NCBI RefSeq assembly: GCF_000193735.1
Contig: NZ_AEPF01000080.1
Span: forward strand, 1 to 64,000
DNA from: Neisseria sicca 4320
GTDB lineage: Bacteria; Pseudomonadota; Gammaproteobacteria; Burkholderiales; Neisseriaceae
Reading direction: 5' to 3'
Length of the DNA: 64,000 nt
The position numbers were made by a program, and so were the translations under genes. Within the stretch, counting starts at the first letter, position 1, and each line of letters starts with the position of its first letter. Shown piece after piece: positions 23,575 through 31,950 of this stretch. The notes below the pieces were generated by a model that was given only the letters and a program-made list of their open reading frames with translations, made no database searches and had not been told where the DNA came from.

Positions 23575-25329
23575 TCAGCTTATCCAGGAGAGCGGGTTCA
23601 TTGCCTGCCCGTTGTAGCGGACTTCCAAATACAGGCCCTCCATGTCCGAAGGCAGGGTTCCGCTGATACCCAGGCGGCTGCCTGCGGCTACGGCGTAGCC
23701 TTTGGCGACTTCGATTTCGCTCAAACCCGAATAAATGCTGACATAGCCGTCGCCGTGATCGATGACGATGACTTTGCCGAAACCTTCCAATTCATCGGCA
23801 TAGGTAACCGTACCGGCGGCGATGCCGCTGACGGTTGCCGGAGTCGTTTGGTAGAACACGCCTTTCCAAACTTCACCGTCGCCGCGGTCTTGTCCGAAGA
23901 GTCCGGCAAGCGTACCGCTGACCGGTTTTTTCAGACGACCCTGCATACGGCTGAAGCTGTTGGCATTGCTGATGCTGACGTAGGACGGCGCACGGATACT
24001 CATGTCTTCTGCGGTCAGGTTGGACATGGCGGCGCGTTCATCGGCGGCTTTTTGCGCGGCGGCGGCTCGGTCTTGGCGCGCTTTTTCGGCGGCGGCAAGA
24101 CGGGCTTCGGCGGCTTTTTTGCGCGCTTCGGCTTCTTGGCGGCGTTGCTCGGCTTTACGCTTATCCAAGTCTTTCAACAGATTGTTCAGGCGTTGTTCGT
24201 TTTCTTTGTGGTTGATTTTTTTCTGCGCCTCTTTTGCCATTTGCGCATTTTGGCGGCGGCTTTCCGCTTGTTCGGCGGTATTGGTTATGCCGTGTCGGCG
24301 CAGCGAGGATTGGACGTTTACCTGAAGTTTTTTCAGGTATGCCAGCTCGTTGTTGATTTTTTGCTCTTGCGCTGCCAGCTCTTTTTGCTGCTTCTCAAGG
24401 TCTTTGATGACTTGCTCGTTGGCAGTGTTGATATAGCGGGTGTAACGCAGGAAGCGGGTTTTCTGACCCGGCTCGGCATTTTTCAGGAACAGGGCAACGG
24501 CGTTGGGCTGGCTGTTTTTATAATTGCCCGAAACAAAGCGGGAAATTTGCGCGCGCGTGTTGGAAACCTGAGTTTTCAGGTGGTTCAAATCCGCATTGAG
24601 CTTTTGAAATTTGTCCCATGCGTCGCGCTGCTGACGGTTGATGGCGGACAGGTTGATACGGCTTTGCTGCAACTGTTTCAACGTGGTGTTGACGTGAATG
24701 ATGAAACCTTCGTTGCGGCTGCGCAGCGATTTTTTGCCTTCCAAATCATTGGCGGCGGCGGTTACCGCGGATTTGAAGTCGTCTGAATCGGCGGCAGCGG
24801 TTTTCTTATCGGCTTTGTCCGCTTTTTTCTCGACGGCTTTTCTGTCTTGTTTTGCCGCTGCTTCTTCTTTTTTAGGCAACTCGGCAGCTTCTTTTTTTGC
24901 CTTTGCATTATTTTTGGCTGCGGGTTTGTCTGCAGCTTTGTCCTTGCCTTTTTCAGGCTCGGTTTTTGCGGGAACGGCTTTGCCTGCCTTCTCTTCCGCT
25001 TTGACTTCGCCTTTTTTGGTTCTGTCGGCTTTATCTTGTTTTTTGGCTTCGTTGCCATTTTTGCGTTCTTTGGCAAGCTCGTTTTTCGCCGCTTCGGCAG
25101 TTTCCTTTTTGCTTTTGGCTACCGGCTTGTCGTCTGCCTTGTCCCTAGCGTTTTTGGCGGCAGGCTTTGCTTTGTCTTTGGCTGATTCTTTTTTAGCAGG
25201 TTCGGCGTCTTTTTTGTCTTTGACGCTTTTTTTGACGGGCGCAGCCTTCTCTTTGGGCGCGTCTTTGGCGGCGAAAGAAGGCGAGGCGAAACCGATGAGC
25301 AGGGCGATTAAAAGAGGTTTGTAACGCAT
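23575..25329 (-). CDS. envC: EnvC-like murein hydrolase activator (degenerate M23)
   Basis: 584 aa. Signal peptide (MRYKPLLIALLIGFASPSFA), then about 170 residues of Lys/Ala/Glu repeats, a coiled coil (about 190-440), and a C-terminal LytM/M23 domain. The active-site histidines of M23 enzymes are missing: the IDHGDGYVSIYSGLSEIEV and GLYLEVRYNGQAMNP stretches have Leu/Tyr where active LytM enzymes have HLH, as in E. coli EnvC, which activates amidases and does not cut. The very long Lys/Ala-rich N-terminal part is unusual compared with EnvC (419 aa in E. coli). Divergent from the CreA-like gene. Confidence 0.85.
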   Translation of the reverse strand: MRYKPLLIALLIGFASPSFAAKDAPKEKAAPVKKSVKDKKDAEPAKKESAKDKAKPAAKNARDKADDKPVAKSKKETAEAAKNELAKERKNGNEAKKQDKADRTKKGEVKAEEKAGKAVPAKTEPEKGKDKAADKPAAKNNAKAKKEAAELPKKEEAAAKQDRKAVEKKADKADKKTAAADSDDFKSAVTAAANDLEGKKSLRSRNEGFIIHVNTTLKQLQQSRINLSAINRQQRDAWDKFQKLNADLNHLKTQVSNTRAQISRFVSGNYKNSQPNAVALFLKNAEPGQKTRFLRYTRYINTANEQVIKDLEKQQKELAAQEQKINNELAYLKKLQVNVQSSLRRHGITNTAEQAESRRQNAQMAKEAQKKINHKENEQRLNNLLKDLDKRKAEQRRQEAEARKKAAEARLAAAEKARQDRAAAAQKAADERAAMSNLTAEDMSIRAPSYVSISNANSFSRMQGRLKKPVSGTLAGLFGQDRGDGEVWKGVFYQTTPATVSGIAAGTVTYADELEGFGKVIVIDHGDGYVSIYSGLSEIEVAKGYAVAAGSRLGISGTLPSDMEGLYLEVRYNGQAMNPLSWIS

Positions 25330-25524
25330 GATTGGTTCTGGATCGTTAAAATAAAGGCAATAGGCGGAATTATATAGTCAGCGGGGTCGTCTGAAAATAA
25401 CATCTGCCGATATTTGTTCAGACAATACTTTCCTCTGCGCTTGCAATCTGAACAAGCGGTCTTATATAGTAGGAGCTACGGTGTTAGCTTCTTTATTTTC
25501 AACCCTCAAAGGTTTCTTATTTAC

Positions 25525-26073
25525 ATGAAAAAAATCATTCTGCCTGCGCTTTGCGCCCTGTTTCTTGCTTCCTGCGGTAACGATACCGACAAAATCGGAC
25601 GTGCCAGCACGGTTTTTAATGTTTTGGGGAAAAATGACCGTATTGAAGTCGAGGGTTTTGACGATCCTGATGTGCAAGGGGTTGCCTGTTATATTTCTTA
25701 TGCGAAAAAAGGCGGTTTGAAAGAGACGGTGAACTTGGAGGAAGACGCAAGCGATGCCTCCGTGTCGTGCGTACAGACGGCTGATGTTATCCGTTATAAC
25801 GAGCAAGCTGTCGCTAAGCCGCGGGAAGTGTTTAAACGCAGTGCAAGTTTGGTATTCAAAAGCCAGCAGATTGTCCGTTATTACGATCCTAAACGTAAGG
25901 CGTTTGCGTATCTGATTTACAGCGACAAAGTTGTTCAGGGTTCGCCGAAGAACTCTTTGAGCGCGGTGTCTTGCTTTGGCGGTGCTAAAGCGGATGCGCA
26001 GCAAATTGCCGGTGCGGAAGGCAAACAGATTTACGGTGCGTGCGTCGTGGATGCGCCTGTGCCGACCAAATAA
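25525..26073 (+). CDS. CreA-family lipoprotein
   Basis: 182 aa from MKKIILPALCALFLASC, a lipoprotein signal with lipobox LASC, so the mature protein is probably lipid-anchored. The body matches the CreA family: KIGRASTVFNVLGKNDRIEVEGFDDPDVQGVACYISYAKKGG (split by conserved Gly and Cys), EDASDASVSC and YGACVVDAP. E. coli CreA is a secreted protein of unknown function. A longer frame from 25414 is open, but the lipoprotein signal marks the start. It precedes yqgE by 12 bases. Confidence 0.85.
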   Translation: MKKIILPALCALFLASCGNDTDKIGRASTVFNVLGKNDRIEVEGFDDPDVQGVACYISYAKKGGLKETVNLEEDASDASVSCVQTADVIRYNEQAVAKPREVFKRSASLVFKSQQIVRYYDPKRKAFAYLIYSDKVVQGSPKNSLSAVSCFGGAKADAQQIAGAEGKQIYGACVVDAPVPTK

Positions 26074-26085
26074 AAGACAAGCGAT

Positions 26086-26634
26086 ATGAACCTAACCGAC
26101 CATTTCTTGATTGCCATGCCCGATATGGATGATCCGTTTTTTGAAAATTCGGTAATTTATGTGTGCGAACACAACGAAGAGGGCGCGTTGGGCATCATCA
26201 TCAACAAACCGTCGCCGATTACGATGGATATGATTTTTGCGGCGTCTGACCGCAACATCCCTTTGCGGATGCAGCACGAACACGTCATGATGGGCGGGCC
26301 GGTACAGATTGACCGCGGCTATGTCGTGCATACGCCCGTGGGCAACTGGCAAAACAGTATGATTGTTTCAGACGACATCGCGCTGACGTCTTCGCGCGAT
26401 GTGATTGAAAACTTATCGCGTCAGGGCGCGGTGGATAAGATTTTAATCAGCATAGGCTATTCGAGCTGGAGCAAAGGGCAGCTTGAACGCGAGCTGGCGG
26501 ACAATGTCTGGCTGACGGTTAAGGCGGACGAGCATATTTTGTTCGACCTGCCTTATGAACACCGCTACGCCGCCGCGTTTGCCAAACTGGGCATCCAGCC
26601 CGATGCGCTTGTCTGTGGAGCCGGTCATGCATAA
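26086..26634 (+). CDS. yqgE: YqgE/AlgH family protein
   Basis: 182 aa with the family blocks LTDHFLIAMPDMDDPFFENSVIYVCEHNEEGALGI split as usual into MPxMxDPxF and GALGIIINKP, MMGGPVQIDRGYVVH, and GYSSWSKGQLERELADNVW. Function is poorly known; AlgH was named for alginate regulation in Pseudomonas, but the family is widespread. Its end overlaps the start of ruvX by 8 bases, a pairing conserved across proteobacteria. Confidence 0.92.
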   Translation: MNLTDHFLIAMPDMDDPFFENSVIYVCEHNEEGALGIIINKPSPITMDMIFAASDRNIPLRMQHEHVMMGGPVQIDRGYVVHTPVGNWQNSMIVSDDIALTSSRDVIENLSRQGAVDKILISIGYSSWSKGQLERELADNVWLTVKADEHILFDLPYEHRYAAAFAKLGIQPDALVCGAGHA

Positions 26635-27103
26635 AGCACCGGCAGGGACGGTTTTGGCGTTTGATTTCGGCGAGGCGCGTATCGGCGTGGCGCAGGGCGA
26701 TGCGGAGCTTGGCTTGTCGCATCCTTTGGCGACGGTTACCGGCAACAGCAACGATGAGAAATTCAACGCCATCGCCAAGCTGATACGGGAATGGCAGCCC
26801 AAACATCTGGTCGTCGGGCTTCCGACCCACGCCGACGGCACGGAACACGAGTTGACCCGCCTCAGCCGCAAATTCGGCCGCCGCCTGCACGGGCGTTTTA
26901 ACCTGCCCATATATTGGGTGGATGAACGGATGTCTTCGCTATACGCCGAAAGCCTGCTTGCCGAAGCGCAGGTATTCGGGCGCAAGCAAAAGGCGGTACT
27001 CGACCAAGTGGCGGCGCAAGCGATTTTGCAGGGCTTTTTCGATGGCGGTGCGGCGGAGTATTTCAACGGCAGGGAAGAAGGTTCGGAAGAATCATCCGAT
27101 TGA
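26627..27103 (+). CDS. ruvX: Holliday junction resolvase-like RuvX (YqgF)
   Basis: 158 aa starting at ATG 26627 inside the end of yqgE, with GTGGAG as ribosome site. RNase H-like fold with LAFDFGEARIGVAQG, VVGLPTHADGTEHE, YWVDERMSSLYAE and LDQVAAQAILQGFFD. Members act in 16S rRNA 5' processing and may resolve Holliday junctions. The start is chosen over an upstream in-frame ATG at 26555 because the family begins just before the catalytic Asp. Confidence 0.93.
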   Translation: MHKAPAGTVLAFDFGEARIGVAQGDAELGLSHPLATVTGNSNDEKFNAIAKLIREWQPKHLVVGLPTHADGTEHELTRLSRKFGRRLHGRFNLPIYWVDERMSSLYAESLLAEAQVFGRKQKAVLDQVAAQAILQGFFDGGAAEYFNGREEGSEESSD

Positions 27104-27125
27104 GAGAGTTTGAAAAAATTTTGAG

Positions 27126-27193
27126 AAAAAAGGTCGTCTGAAAGCTGTATTGACGGGGTTGAATCCGTTAACAGGCTTTCAGACGACCTTTTT
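27126..27193. terminator. Bidirectional DUS-pair terminator between ruvX and the next gene
   Basis: AAAAAGGTCGTCTGAAAGC pairs with GCTTTCAGACGACCTTTTT; the two genes converge on it. Confidence 0.75.
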
Positions 27194-27196
27194 GCA

Positions 27197-28165
27197 TCAG
27201 AACAAGGCTTCAATCCTTAACAGCGCGCCGACGCGGTGTTTTTGGTTTTCTTTGCGGTTGTTGTAGTAGTTGACCTCAGTTTGGGTAAACAGCCAGTTGC
27301 GCCAAATCGGCTGGCGGTAGGTGGTAAACGGGCCGTAGGTATTGAGGGCGGCTTTGCGTTTTTCGATATTGCCGCCGGTATATACACCGTAGTTGACGTG
27401 GCGGTGTTTGCCGAGATTGTGTTGGCGGAAGAGGCTGTTGCCCCATGTCCAGTCTTCGGTTTTATCGTGTTCGTATTGCAGGTGTGCCTGATTGGCGATA
27501 AAGCTTTTTTCGTTGGGGATGTAACGCGTTTCCCAGTTGGTACGGACATGGTGTTTGCTCTTGATGCCGTAACGGTAGATTTGTTCCAAGCTGGTGTCGA
27601 TGTTGTCGGTCAGTTGCCAATTGCTCGAGCTTTTGGCGCGGGCGAACAGGTCGCTGCCGGAGCGGATACCGATATCGAAGTCGGTATCGGTGTGCTGTTT
27701 TGCGAATGCTTCAGACCAGCGTACGGCAATGGAAGCATTTTTGTCGCGGCTTTGGGATGCATCGAATATCCTGCCGTTGGTATTGGTACGGTTGCGGTAG
27801 GCGTTGGCTTCGTGTTTCAACTCGTCGTCCAAAGAGTCGTCACCGAAAATCACATGGACTTTTTTCTCTAAGGTCGGCAGTTTCAGACGACCCCGTACGC
27901 GCGGCGTCACGGTAAACTTGTCGTCAGGGTTCCATTCGGTATCAAGCATAAGGCGCAGGTTAGCGTCGGCAGGATGGTCGGGATTTGGTTCGCCAAACCA
28001 GTCGTCGATGCGGTTGGACCATTTGTCCAAGCGTTTGGAAACTCCTTTGTGGCGGTGGTCCAACCAAGTGTCGCCGTCGGCGGGCGGTTCGTCGTTCGCT
28101 GCAGCCATCGTCGGGAAGAGGATAAGCAGGGTGAGTAGGGATAAGGTAGGGGTTCGGATAGTCAT
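27197..28165 (-). CDS. Putative outer-membrane protein of unknown function
   Basis: 322 aa with a signal peptide (LSLLTLLILFPTMAAA). The mature part is rich in aromatic and charged residues with alternating patterns (VHVIFGDDSL, NWQLTDNIDTSLEQIYRYGI, HVNYGVYTGGNIEKR) and ends in ALLRIEALF, the C-terminal Phe typical of beta-barrels assembled by BAM. It resembles a conserved proteobacterial unknown family, not a named porin. The coding sequence contains an uptake sequence translated as GRLKLP. Function unknown. Confidence 0.7.
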   Translation of the reverse strand: MTIRTPTLSLLTLLILFPTMAAANDEPPADGDTWLDHRHKGVSKRLDKWSNRIDDWFGEPNPDHPADANLRLMLDTEWNPDDKFTVTPRVRGRLKLPTLEKKVHVIFGDDSLDDELKHEANAYRNRTNTNGRIFDASQSRDKNASIAVRWSEAFAKQHTDTDFDIGIRSGSDLFARAKSSSNWQLTDNIDTSLEQIYRYGIKSKHHVRTNWETRYIPNEKSFIANQAHLQYEHDKTEDWTWGNSLFRQHNLGKHRHVNYGVYTGGNIEKRKAALNTYGPFTTYRQPIWRNWLFTQTEVNYYNNRKENQKHRVGALLRIEALF

Positions 28166-28330
28166 TGTTTTTCCTAGCTTAAAGCATAAAGCTATTATGG
28201 ACGGTATCTTAGGGGTAATGCAAGTCGTCTGAAAAAGGCTGTGATAAAATCTTGCGCGCCCGGTTTACCGCCGTTCTGTTGCGCAGAAAAGCAGTCAAGC
28301 GGGCGCATACCAATACATAAGGAAAACCGA

Positions 28331-29314
28331 ATGAGTATTTTGTCGAAAATTTTTGGGAACAAGCCGTCCGACGAAACGGCACAAGAGCCGCGCAAACTTT
28401 CCGCGCAGGAAAAAAGCGAGGGCGCGGCGCGGGCGATTTATGCAAAAGATAAAGTGTATGTGCCGCTGTCTGCCATGCAGGCGGATGTATCGGAAGGGAC
28501 GAGCATCCCTTACATAGGTCGTCTGAAAGACGGACGGACGGTTTTGTATCTGTTTGACACCTATGAAGCCGCGCGGACTTTTTCAGACGGGCAGGACGGC
28601 GCTTTAGACGGCATCGGCTTGGTCGGTGCGTTGGATAAAGCGGACCAGTTCAATAATTTGAGTAATGTCCTGCGTGTCGCGCACTCGTTGGGCATTCAAC
28701 TGATGGAATACAGAGGGCAGGACGGCGAGCATTTTGAATGCGCGCTTTCTTGGTTGATGCGTGTGAATGGCGCGGGCAGCATGGCGGCTTCCAGAGAGAA
28801 GATGGATGCTTTGTCCTTCGGCACCGATGCCAAGCTGCCGCTGCAATTTCACCCGATAGACATCATCGGTTTTTCCAATCCCTATAAAGTCACACCGGCG
28901 CGGGCGGAAGAATTGTTCAAGCAGTTCACGAATGTCGAAGATGACGAATTGCTGGACTTTTTTGCCGGCAACACGCCGCAGGAGAATGTGTTGCTGATCG
29001 GGCTGGTGGAAAAATATTCGGCGGATTTGGCGAAATCCGTGAAATATATCGTTTGGAACCAATTGGCGGAGCAGCCGCTTTTTGTCGGGATAAACCGCAA
29101 AGACGGCGGGTTTTACGCGCGGGACGGTTATTTATACCTCTTTTACACCGACCGTTTCCAACACATGGGTCCTGCCGGCTGCCATCCCGTTTCCGGCAAG
29201 GAAGCCGTGTTGGACTTGGTTCGCCGCTACGAACTGAAAGGCATCGCCCTGACCGACGGGTTGCACAATATGGCGCGGTTTGAAAACGACGTGATTTTCC
29301 AAAACGGGGAATAG
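28331..29314 (+). CDS. SseB-like conserved protein
   Basis: 327 aa from MSILSKIFGNKPSDE, preceded by AAGGAAAACCGA. The order of YAKDKVYVPLSAM, IPYIGRLKDGRTVLYLFDTYEAARTF and a second half with LFVGINRKDGGFYARDGYLYLFYTDR suggests two similar alpha/beta modules as in enhanced-serine-sensitivity protein SseB. No signal peptide, so cytoplasmic. The family link is weak and the function unknown. Several uptake-sequence-derived peptides (GRLK, SDG) occur in it. Confidence 0.5.
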   Translation: MSILSKIFGNKPSDETAQEPRKLSAQEKSEGAARAIYAKDKVYVPLSAMQADVSEGTSIPYIGRLKDGRTVLYLFDTYEAARTFSDGQDGALDGIGLVGALDKADQFNNLSNVLRVAHSLGIQLMEYRGQDGEHFECALSWLMRVNGAGSMAASREKMDALSFGTDAKLPLQFHPIDIIGFSNPYKVTPARAEELFKQFTNVEDDELLDFFAGNTPQENVLLIGLVEKYSADLAKSVKYIVWNQLAEQPLFVGINRKDGGFYARDGYLYLFYTDRFQHMGPAGCHPVSGKEAVLDLVRRYELKGIALTDGLHNMARFENDVIFQNGE

Positions 29315-29506
29315 CCGAAACCTTCCTGCCTCGGCTTGAAATAAAAGGGGCCTTGGATTCGGATTTCAAGTGCAACACAGGCTTTCAGACGACCTTTTTT
29401 GTTTTCGCGTCAATTCCCTAAGTCGGGTTTAATTAAGTTAAACCGCAAATTGAACGACGGAATTTTGTTACACTCGGCATTTTACACTTCACACAAAGGA
29501 AACATC

Positions 29507-29929
29507 ATGGCATTAATGGACAGCCTGCTGAACGCGGCAGCACAAGCACTGGGCAATAAAGACAGCGGTTCCACCCAAAATTCTTTGATCGATATGGCAA
29601 TGGATTTGGTACAGCGGCAAGGCGGTGTGAGTAGTTTGATCAATCAATTACAACAAGGCGGATTAGGCGACGTATTGAACAGCTGGGTTTCCAACCAACA
29701 AGACAACGCGCCCATATCCGGCAGCGATTTGCAAAACGCGCTGGGCAGCGACACCATCGGCCAAGTGGCGCAAAAGTTCGGCATTGATGCCAACCAGGCG
29801 GGCGACCTGCTGGCGCAAGTCCTGCCCAACCTCGTCGATAAAGCCACACCCAACGGCTCGGCACAAGAAGCCGACGGTTTCGGTCTGGACGACATTGCCT
29901 CCGCCATACTGAAAAACTTCACCAAATAA
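29507..29929 (+). CDS. YidB/DUF937 family protein
   Basis: 140 aa, helical, Gln/Asn/Gly-rich. DUF937 blocks are visible: MDSLLNAAAQAL, QRQGGVSSLINQLQQGGLGDVLNSWV, ISGSDLQNALGSDTIGQVAQKFGI and LLAQVLPNLVDKATPNG. AAAGGAAACATC precedes the ATG. The family is common and of unknown function, probably soluble. It converges with the NUDIX gene on a shared terminator. Confidence 0.85.
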   Translation: MALMDSLLNAAAQALGNKDSGSTQNSLIDMAMDLVQRQGGVSSLINQLQQGGLGDVLNSWVSNQQDNAPISGSDLQNALGSDTIGQVAQKFGIDANQAGDLLAQVLPNLVDKATPNGSAQEADGFGLDDIASAILKNFTK

Positions 29930-29943
29930 GCGGCACTTTAAAC

Positions 29944-29983
29944 AAAAAGGTCGTCTGAAAATATTCTTTCAGACGACCTTTTT
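29944..29983. terminator. Bidirectional DUS-pair terminator
   Basis: AAAAAGGTCGTCTGAAA-atattc-TTTCAGACGACCTTTTT between convergent yidB-like and NUDIX genes. Confidence 0.8.
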
Positions 29984-29997
29984 ACATTCTTTTCACA

Positions 29998-30531
29998 TCA
30001 ATCCTGCATCAGCCAATATTGCAACCCGATTAAGGTTTTGCCGTCTTTGATTTCGTTGTGTTCCAAAGCGATGCGGACTTCTTCCTTGCTCATCAGGACG
30101 GTTTCGGTGATTTCGTCTTCGTCGTTGCTCAAGGTGCTGCCGAGGCGCACGCCTTCTGCTTGGTAGAGGTACATTTTTTCGTCGCAGAAGCCGATGGCGG
30201 TGTAGAAGCTGCTGATGAGTTTGACGCTGTCGGCAGTGTACGGGGTTTCTTCCGCCAATTCGCGTAAGGCGCATTCGGCTGGGTCTTCGCCTGCATCAAG
30301 TTTGCCGGCGGGCAGCTCGATCGTGGCGATGCCTGCGGCGTAACGCCATTGGCGCACGAGTACGACTTTGCCCTCTTCGGTAATCGCCAAAACGCAGGCG
30401 GCGCCGGGATGGCTGATGACGATGCGCTGGCTTTCATTGCCGTTGGGCAGGCGGACTTTGTCGCGGTTGATGCTGACGAATGAACCTTGATAAATCGATT
30501 CGCTGCTGAGTTTGGTTTCTTTCAAATCCAT
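29998..30531 (-). CDS. NUDIX hydrolase, probable ADP-ribose pyrophosphatase
   Basis: 177 aa with a NUDIX box in GKLDAGEDPAECALRELAEE followed by TPY; the usual Gly after EExG is replaced by Pro, a mild deviation. The N-terminal INRDKVRLPNGNESQR and VLVRQWRYAAGIATIELPAG patterns match ADP-ribose/NudF-type enzymes. It probably hydrolyses ADP-ribose or similar nucleotide sugars. Its neighbour on the same strand is folB, more than 130 bases upstream. Confidence 0.85.
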   Translation of the reverse strand: MDLKETKLSSESIYQGSFVSINRDKVRLPNGNESQRIVISHPGAACVLAITEEGKVVLVRQWRYAAGIATIELPAGKLDAGEDPAECALRELAEETPYTADSVKLISSFYTAIGFCDEKMYLYQAEGVRLGSTLSNDEDEITETVLMSKEEVRIALEHNEIKDGKTLIGLQYWLMQD

Positions 30532-30609
30532 TTGCGTGCTTTCTTTATAAAGTGTGGTACGGGGTCGTCTGAAAATCGGGAATGGGTTTCAGACGACCTT
30601 TGGTGTCAA

Positions 30610-30650
30610 GAAGGTCGTCTGAAACGAGCGAAGCGGGTTTCGCCAAAACG
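30610..30650. repeat. DUS-linked repeat outside the his region
   Basis: AGGTCGTCTGAAACGAGCGA then AGCGGGTTTCGCCAAAACG; same family as around the his genes. Confidence 0.6.
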
Positions 30651-30663
30651 ATTTGTGTCGTTT

Positions 30664-31014
30664 TTAAACTTTGCTGCGTTCGATTTCGATACCGACTTCT
30701 TTGACATCGGGCAAGATGCCGGGTTTGATGATTCTGACGCGCACGTTCAGCGCGCCGAAATTGTCGAGAATCAGCTTGGCGATGTGTTCCGCCAATGATT
30801 CGAGCAAGAGGAAGCTTTGTTCGGCAAGGCTCGCCCTGACGGCTTCGCAGACTTCGCCGTAGTGGACGGTATTGCCGATGTGGTCATCCTGACCGCTTTG
30901 TTCGGGGATGCCGATGTCCAAGTCCAAAATCAGGGTTTGGGGGCGTTCGCGTTCCCAGTCGTACACGCCGATCAGGGTGTCCGCCTTCATGCCGCGTAAA
31001 AAGATTTTGTCCAT
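30664..31014 (-). CDS. folB: Dihydroneopterin aldolase
   Basis: 116 aa from MDKIFLRGMKADTLIGVYDWERE. The FolB pattern is complete: GVYDWERERPQTLILDLDI, the HYGEVCEAVR segment, SFLLLESLAEHIAKLIL, and KPGILPDVKEVGIEIER. It cleaves dihydroneopterin to 6-hydroxymethyl-dihydropterin in folate synthesis. A frame extension to 31065 is open but lacks family resemblance. Divergent from plsY with 56 bases between starts. Confidence 0.93.
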   Translation of the reverse strand: MDKIFLRGMKADTLIGVYDWERERPQTLILDLDIGIPEQSGQDDHIGNTVHYGEVCEAVRASLAEQSFLLLESLAEHIAKLILDNFGALNVRVRIIKPGILPDVKEVGIEIERSKV

Positions 31015-31070
31015 TTGTCTGCCTGTTTTTTTGATAAAATGAGCGTCCCATTTTAAGTAAAGCATCTGAA

Positions 31071-31682
31071 ATGTTCAATGTATCCGCCGTTATCGCGGCT
31101 TATTTAATCGGTTCGTTGTCGTTTGCCGTTATTGTTTCCAAATATTACGGCATGGACGATCCGCGCACTTACGGCTCGGGCAACCCCGGCGCGACCAATG
31201 TTTTGCGCAGCGGCAAGAAAAAAGCGGCGGCGCTGACTTTGCTGGGCGACGCGCTCAAAGGCTTGGTGGCGGTGGTTTTGGCACGCTGCCTGCAAGATGC
31301 TTTGAATCTGTCGGACATCACCATAGCAGCGGTTGCCGTCGCCGCATTGGTCGGACATATGTGGCCGCTGTTTTTCGGCTTTAAAGGCGGTAAGGGCGTG
31401 GCGACTGCGTTGGGCGTATTGCTGGCGCTTTCTCCCGCAACGGCTTTGGTTTGCGCGGCGATTTGGCTGGTCATGGCGTTCGGATTTAAAGTGTCCTCGC
31501 TTGCCGCACTCGTCGCCACCGTAGCCGCGCCGCTCGTCGCCTTCTGGCTGATGCCCTACCCTTCTTGGGCTTGGGCGACCGTCGTCATCGCCGTGCTGGT
31601 GTTGTACCGCCATAAAAGCAATATCCAAAACCTGCTTCAAGGCAAAGAAGGCAAAATCGGAGACAAGGCGGACAAACCTTAA
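31071..31682 (+). CDS. plsY: Acyl-phosphate glycerol-3-phosphate acyltransferase PlsY
   Basis: 203 aa membrane protein with the three PlsY motifs: SGNPGATNVLRSGKK, GHMWPLFFGFKGGKGVATALG and the later LYRHKSNIQNLLQGKE. About five membrane helices. It makes lysophosphatidic acid from acyl-phosphate and glycerol-3-phosphate, the first acylation in phospholipid synthesis. Adjacent divergence with folB is a common neisserial arrangement. Confidence 0.95.
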   Translation: MFNVSAVIAAYLIGSLSFAVIVSKYYGMDDPRTYGSGNPGATNVLRSGKKKAAALTLLGDALKGLVAVVLARCLQDALNLSDITIAAVAVAALVGHMWPLFFGFKGGKGVATALGVLLALSPATALVCAAIWLVMAFGFKVSSLAALVATVAAPLVAFWLMPYPSWAWATVVIAVLVLYRHKSNIQNLLQGKEGKIGDKADKP

Positions 31683-31724
31683 ACCTGATTTTATTTTTCA
31701 GACGACCTGTGCGATTGCGGAATG

Positions 31725-31831
31725 TATAGTGGATTAAATTTAAATCAGGACAAGGCGACGAAGCCGCAGACAGTACAAATAGTACGGCAAGGCGAGGCAA
31801 CGCCGTACTGGTTTAAATTTAATCCACTATA
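31725..31831. repeat. Correia element, short internally deleted form
   Basis: 107 bases, TATAGTGGATTAAATTT at the left and AAATTTAATCCACTATA at the right, with the typical body CAGGACAAGGCGACGAAGCC and GGCGAGGCAACGCCGTACTGG. The middle part found in full-length elements (the protein-binding or IHF-type segment) is missing. Correia ends can carry promoters and RNase III sites. Confidence 0.9.
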
Positions 31832-31950
31832 AAAAGGTCGTCTGAAAACCTTTCAATCTACGCTGCGGCATTACCTTAACCTGCCGCGCGGTATCAAAAA
31901 CCGATTTAATCCATTATAATCAAGCTCTTTTGTTTCACAACCAAACCTCC

